Below, in pieces: positions 60,668 through 64,000 of a DNA stretch of 64,000 nucleotides (positions are counted from its first letter, which is position 1; each line of letters starts with the position of its first letter). Location: the NCBI RefSeq assembly GCF_000280925.3, contig NZ_CP012109.1, positions 62,001 to 126,000 of the forward strand, given 5' to 3'. The stretch comes from Myxococcus hansupus. Its GTDB lineage: Bacteria > Myxococcota > Myxococcia > Myxococcales > Myxococcaceae. The position numbers were made by a program, and so were the translations under genes. The notes under the pieces were generated by a model. The model worked only from the letters and a program-made list of their open reading frames with translations. It searched no databases and had not been told where the DNA came from.

Positions 60668-61408
60668 TCAGCGCTCAGTGCACAACGCGCCCGCGGCGGT
60701 CGACGCCAGGGGCCAGGGCGCCAGGCGTGCGGCCTCGGCTTCCGCCTGCGTCACCATGCCCGCCGCGGCCAACCCTTCCAGCAGTGCGTCACGCCGTCGC
60801 CGGAGCCGGTCGGGGTCGCACTCGACGTCCCAGGACTTCTCGGAGGTGGCGAGCAGGAAGGCCACATCCGAATGGTCGAGCTGGGCCATGTCCTTGTTCA
60901 GCATTGCGTCCGCCGCGGCGGATACGCCAAACAGGCGCCGACCAAACCAGAGGTGGTGCGCCTCGAAGGCGAGCAACTCCTCCGCGCTCCAGTTCCGCGT
61001 GAGCCAGAGCGTCAGCGCCAGTTGCTCGAGTGCGCCAGGGGCCCGCTTGTATTCATTCGAAAGCTGATGAGACCACAGGCGGGCGACGAGCTTCGCGAGC
61101 TTGAAGCCCGGGGGATATGCGTCGTCACGCGTGCTTCGCGACGGGGGCTCGTGAAGCACCCCCTTCGCCAACGTGAAGATGACGGTGCTGGGCCAGACGG
61201 GGTGCACGCGAAGCGTCGCGGTGTGCTCGCTGTGAACCCACGCTCCCTGGTTCCAGGCCGCTGGCAGGGAGGGACCCGTCACCTTCTGGGGCAGCGCGGG
61301 CACCCGCGAGAGCGCGGTCCGGTAGACGCACTCCACCGCGGCCAAGGGCACCACGAGCCCGATGCCCAGCAGCCACGCCATGACGATGAAGACCCGTTTT
61401 CCGCGCAT
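60668..61408 (-). CDS. Degenerate GT51-like (transglycosylase) membrane protein
   Basis: 246 residues. One N-terminal membrane anchor (VFIVMAWLLGIGLVVPLAAV), then the later half of the peptidoglycan glycosyltransferase pattern: ALTLWLTRNWSAEELLAFEA, HHLWFGRRLFGVSAAADAML, LDHSDVAFLLATSEKSWDVE and RRRRDALLEGLAAAGMVTQA. The front part, with the catalytic Glu motif of GT51 (EDxxFxxHxG), is not evident, and the chain is shorter than a usual monofunctional transglycosylase. Likely inactive or altered function in the periplasm. Confidence 0.65.
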   Translation of the reverse strand: MRGKRVFIVMAWLLGIGLVVPLAAVECVYRTALSRVPALPQKVTGPSLPAAWNQGAWVHSEHTATLRVHPVWPSTVIFTLAKGVLHEPPSRSTRDDAYPPGFKLAKLVARLWSHQLSNEYKRAPGALEQLALTLWLTRNWSAEELLAFEAHHLWFGRRLFGVSAAADAMLNKDMAQLDHSDVAFLLATSEKSWDVECDPDRLRRRRDALLEGLAAAGMVTQAEAEAARLAPWPLASTAAGALCTER

Positions 61409-61475
61409 GTCCCCGTCCGATGAGCAACCTTCAGGCCAGCGTCCCTGGGTGGCGTCGGGCCCGACTTTGACGCGA

Positions 61476-61532
61476 GCTGTTCGGAAATGTCGGGACATTT
61501 CGCGCCACAAACCCCCGACATTTCCGAACAGC
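61476..61532. repeat. Perfect 19-bp inverted repeat with a nested palindrome
   Basis: Left arm GCTGTTCGGAAATGTCGGG (61476-61494) and its exact inverted copy (61514-61532) enclose 19 bases. The left arm also forms AAATGTC-GG-GACATTT (61485-61500), so AAATGTC occurs once forward and twice inverted. It lies 68 bases from the start of the minus-strand gene (61408) and 226 bases from the plus-strand start (61758), within a 349-base gap that has no gene. Candidate regulatory site, MITE-like relic or long hairpin. Confidence 0.85.
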
Positions 61533-61757
61533 CAGCGTCATGGGCCGCGCAGGAGGAGGGCTCCAGGGGGCGCCTCACCCGGCGAGCCTCCCGGCCATGC
61601 GGGCCGTTGCCTCCTTTCCGCCGCGCCATGAGATGGCCCCCGTTCGGCCCCGTTCTGTGCTGTCCTGCGGAACCGAAGTGGAACGAGGGGCCGGGCAGGG
61701 GTGGATATCGCCCGGAAGGTTCGTGACGCGAGAGTGCCGCCGCGAGGAGCCGCCGCC

Positions 61758-62651
61758 GTGAGTGGACGGGACAGCCCGGTGTTTGGAGGCAAGTCGGCGC
61801 GCGCCTCCGCGAAGGGGGCCCGAGGGCGCCGCGCGGGCCCGTGGCCGCTCACCATCGCGTTCGCCGCCGGGCTCGGGTTGCTCATCTACGTGGCCACCAC
61901 CAGCCTGCCCTATCTCATCTCCGCGCCCATCTCGGATCCCGCCTTCGGCAACCTCAACCACTGTCTCTCGGGACTGATGGATGGCCCGCGGTTGGGCTGG
62001 GCCGTTTCCCCGGACGGCTCGCGCGCGGCTGTCTACGGCGCGCAGGCCGTGGCGGTCTGCGCGCGGACGGGCGGTTCGCGTGTCCTCTCCAGGGCGGGCG
62101 TGCGCGCCATCACGTTCGATGGTGAGAACCGTCTCTGGTGGTCGCAGGCCGGGGCGCTCTGGCGGGACGACGGCGCGGCGCCGAAACGGGTGGGGGATTT
62201 CTCCCCCGTGACGCTCGTCAGCCACGCCAGCGGTGTGCTGGCGCTGGACGCGGAGGGGCAGCTCGTCTCGGTGGCGCCCGACGGCGCCGTGCTGGGGCAG
62301 GTGGCCGTGCCTCCGGACACCGACGCCCGCCTCTCCGTGGGCGCGGAGGGCGCCTACGCGGCCGTGCTCGCGGGGAACGCGCTCCAGTTCTACGAGGCGC
62401 GGACGCTCGCGCCGCTCCCCAGCGAAGTGCCTTGCGTGGCGGACGGCCTGTGGTGGCTCCACAGTCCCGAGCATGTGTTGGTGGGATGTGTCCAGCAGGG
62501 GGAGGAGGGACAGGCCTTCTCGGTGGACCTGCGGACCGCCATGTCCGAGCCCGCCGAGCGTCCGCTCGGAGCGCCCGCCCGGAGGCTCCTCGGACAGCCC
62601 CTCTACGTGCACGGCTGCGACGGATTTCCGTGCACGGCCCCCGCACCCTGA
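61758..62651 (+). CDS. Single-span hypothetical protein with propeller-like ectodomain
   Basis: About 297 residues from the GTG at 61758, chosen for GAGGAG nearby; an upstream GTG at 61701 would add 19. A basic N-terminus, a single membrane span (LTIAFAAGLGLLIYVATTSL), then an extracytoplasmic part with WD/propeller-like strands (RLGWAVSPDGSRAAVYGAQA, AITFDGENRLWWSQAGALWR, VLALDAEGQLVSVAPDGAVL). No catalytic motif. Divergent from the GT51-like gene. Confidence 0.8.
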   Translation: MSGRDSPVFGGKSARASAKGARGRRAGPWPLTIAFAAGLGLLIYVATTSLPYLISAPISDPAFGNLNHCLSGLMDGPRLGWAVSPDGSRAAVYGAQAVAVCARTGGSRVLSRAGVRAITFDGENRLWWSQAGALWRDDGAAPKRVGDFSPVTLVSHASGVLALDAEGQLVSVAPDGAVLGQVAVPPDTDARLSVGAEGAYAAVLAGNALQFYEARTLAPLPSEVPCVADGLWWLHSPEHVLVGCVQQGEEGQAFSVDLRTAMSEPAERPLGAPARRLLGQPLYVHGCDGFPCTAPAP

Positions 62652-62850
62652 GATGTTGGTAGGAGGCGCGAAGGGCTCGCGTCTTTCACGGTGTGTCCGA
62701 ACCTCCCGCGCACTGTGTCCACTGGCGGACGTTCAGGGGTTCGTACGCCGGCATTGAATCGACAAGCCCGCGAACTCCCTGGAGATTCGCCCCAGTCCGG
62801 GCGCCGCTTCCGTCAGCCAGCAGCGTTCATCCCGATCAGAGGTTTCTCGC

Positions 62851-64000
62851 GTGGACGACACCAAGGTTCCCCAGTCCCAGTCCAACGGCCGCAAGCGCGC
62901 CTCCGCGCGGAAGTCCGCGGGGAACGGAGCTTCCCGCCAGGGGGAGTCCAAGCCCGTCAACCGCCTGAGTGGCGAGCGAGGGCGGGGGCGTTCCACGGCG
63001 CCGGCGTCCGTCCAGGCGCCGGAGCCCAAGCCGTCGCGCCGTGACGGCCGGGCCTCCTCGGGGACGCGCGGTCGGGGCCGGGGAAATCACCCGTTGCAGC
63101 CCTTGCTCGTCGCGCTCCGTTCGGTGCAGAGCGGCGACTTCTCCGTGCGCCTTCCGGAGGACGACGTTGATCCGGTGATGGAGGACATCGCCAGCGCCTT
63201 CAACGCGGTGGTGTCGCTCAACGCCACGCTCACGCAGGAAGTGGTGCGCGTGGAGCGCGTGGTGGGCCGCGAGGGCCGCATGGGCGAGCGCGTGGTGCTG
63301 GGTGACGTGCGCGGCGACTGGGCCAACAGCATCCACTCCATCAACTCGCTCATCGGGGACCTGGTGCAGCCCACCACCGAGGTGGCGCGCGTGCTGGTGG
63401 CGGTGGCCCAGGGCGACCTCACCCAGAAGATGGCGCTGGAGATAGACGGTCAGCCCGTGAAGGGCGAGTTCCTGCGCATCGGCACCACCGTCAACGCGAT
63501 GCTGGACCAGCTCAACAGCTTCGCCGCCGAGGTGACGCGCGTCGCGAAGGAAGTGGGCAGCGACGGCAAGCTGGGCGGTCAGGCCGACGTGAAGGGCGTG
63601 TCCGGCGTGTGGAAGGACCTCACGGACAACGTGAACCTGATGGCCAACAACCTCACGGCCCAGGTGCGCAACATCGCCGAGGTCTCCACCGCGGTGGCCA
63701 ACGGCGACCTGTCGAAGAAAATCACCGTGGACGCGCGCGGCGAGGTCTTCGAGCTCAAGAGCACCATCAACACCATGGTGGACCAGCTCAACGGCTTCGC
63801 CTCGGAAGTGACGCGCGTGGCGCGCGAGGTGGGCACGGAAGGCAAGCTGGGCGGCCAGGCCGCGGTGCCCGGTGTGTCCGGCACGTGGAAGGACCTCACG
63901 GACAACGTGAACTTCATGGCCTCCAACCTCACCACCCAGGTGCGGGGCATCGTGAAGGTGGTGACGGCCGTGGCCAACGGCGACCTCACCCAGAAGCTGA
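62851..64000 (+). CDS. HAMP-array signalling protein (5' part; runs off the window)
   Basis: Starts at a GTG at 62851 with CAGAGG upstream. About 90 residues are disordered and rich in Arg, Gly and Ser; then a poly-HAMP array begins. HAMP-like units repeat every ~90-95 residues, each with ...[20 protein letters not shown] / ...[16 protein letters not shown] and [20 protein letters not shown]. The array lacks a membrane span here, so the sensor is probably cytoplasmic, like the group III hybrid kinases with tandem HAMPs. The catalytic part (kinase or methyl-accepting domain) would lie beyond position 64000; the last codon is incomplete. Confidence 0.9.
   Translation, partial: MDDTKVPQSQSNGRKRASARKSAGNGASRQGESKPVNRLSGERGRGRSTAPASVQAPEPKPSRRDGRASSGTRGRGRGNHPLQPLLVALRSVQSGDFSVRLPEDDVDPVMEDIASAFNAVVSLNATLTQEVVRVERVVGREGRMGERVVLGDVRGDWANSIHSINSLIGDLVQPTTEVARVLVAVAQGDLTQKMALEIDGQPVKGEFLRIGTTVNAMLDQLNSFAAEVTRVAKEVGSDGKLGGQADVKGVSGVWKDLTDNVNLMANNLTAQVRNIAEVSTAVANGDLSKKITVDARGEVFELKSTINTMVDQLNGFASEVTRVAREVGTEGKLGGQAAVPGVSGTWKDLTDNVNFMASNLTTQVRGIVKVVTAVANGDLTQKL

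Noticed and set aside
1-64000. CRISPR arrays, tRNA/rRNA genes, prophage or replication origin
   Set aside because: No spaced short direct repeats, no tRNA-like cloverleaf or rRNA motif, no phage structural genes and no DnaA-box cluster were found by eye.

Overview
The window is high-GC, densely coded DNA from a myxobacterium, most likely Myxococcus or a close relative. The evidence is the strong third-position GC bias, a Myxococcus-type Cys-rich repeat (CGNGxxE...CDDGN), a TIGR02270-type HEAT-like protein, an ECF sigma factor resembling RpoE1, DUF1501/DUF1592-type exported proteins and many lipoproteins. No tRNA, rRNA, CRISPR array or prophage is visible.

Layout. 0.5-3.5 kb: a secreted glucose/sorbosone-dehydrogenase-like lipoprotein with Ig, Cys-rich and fascin-like modules. 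3.6-10.7 kb: an accessory locus resembling a type VI secretion cargo module. It has a TIGR02270-type gene split by an IS3-family element, a DUF2169 protein, a KAS-fold protein without a nucleophilic Cys, a DUF4150 (PAAR-like) protein with a long Cys-rich C-terminus, an SMI1/KNR4 immunity-type protein and a small anchored Cys-rich protein. 10.8-14.9 kb: a DUF1501 Tat substrate and its DUF1592-type cytochrome-like lipoprotein partner. 15.1-18.7 kb: dapD, a ChrR-like anti-sigma/cupin protein, dapE and a histone-like basic protein. 18.8-28.2 kb: a minus-strand run of surface proteins with phhB and glpK. 28.5-33.0 kb: an ABC exporter operon (LolD-like ATPase, FtsX-like permease, AttH/CrtC-like protein). 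33.1-39.5 kb: a lipase-like hydrolase, DUF3467, hemF, a pilin-like protein and an ECF sigma/anti-sigma operon.

39.5-41.7 kb: a V4R-like sensor and a heme-oxygenase-like diiron protein behind an intergenic region carrying a TetR-type palindrome. 41.8-50.7 kb: a phospholipase D family enzyme, surface proteins, a BlaI repressor with two operator dyads, an unusually long BlaR1-type (M56) protease and an atypical aldehyde dehydrogenase. 50.8-58.1 kb: a Thr-rich protein, a TPR protein, a divergent LysR/SDR pair, a ~99-bp tandem repeat array, a PQQ-type aldose dehydrogenase, a DUF1684 protein and an acyltransferase-like gene with an apparent frameshift. 58.2-64.0 kb: small proteins (TipAS, cPPRD), a repeat-rich secreted protein, a degenerate GT51-like protein, a perfect 19-bp inverted repeat between divergent genes, and the 5' part of a HAMP-array signalling protein that runs off the window.

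The strongest candidates for something new are the PAAR-like locus with its uncharacterised Cys-rich domain and KAS-fold pseudoenzyme, the nested inverted repeat near 61.5 kb, the BlaI/extended-BlaR1 pair, and the V4R/HDO pair. All functional statements rest on reading motifs by eye, without database searches.
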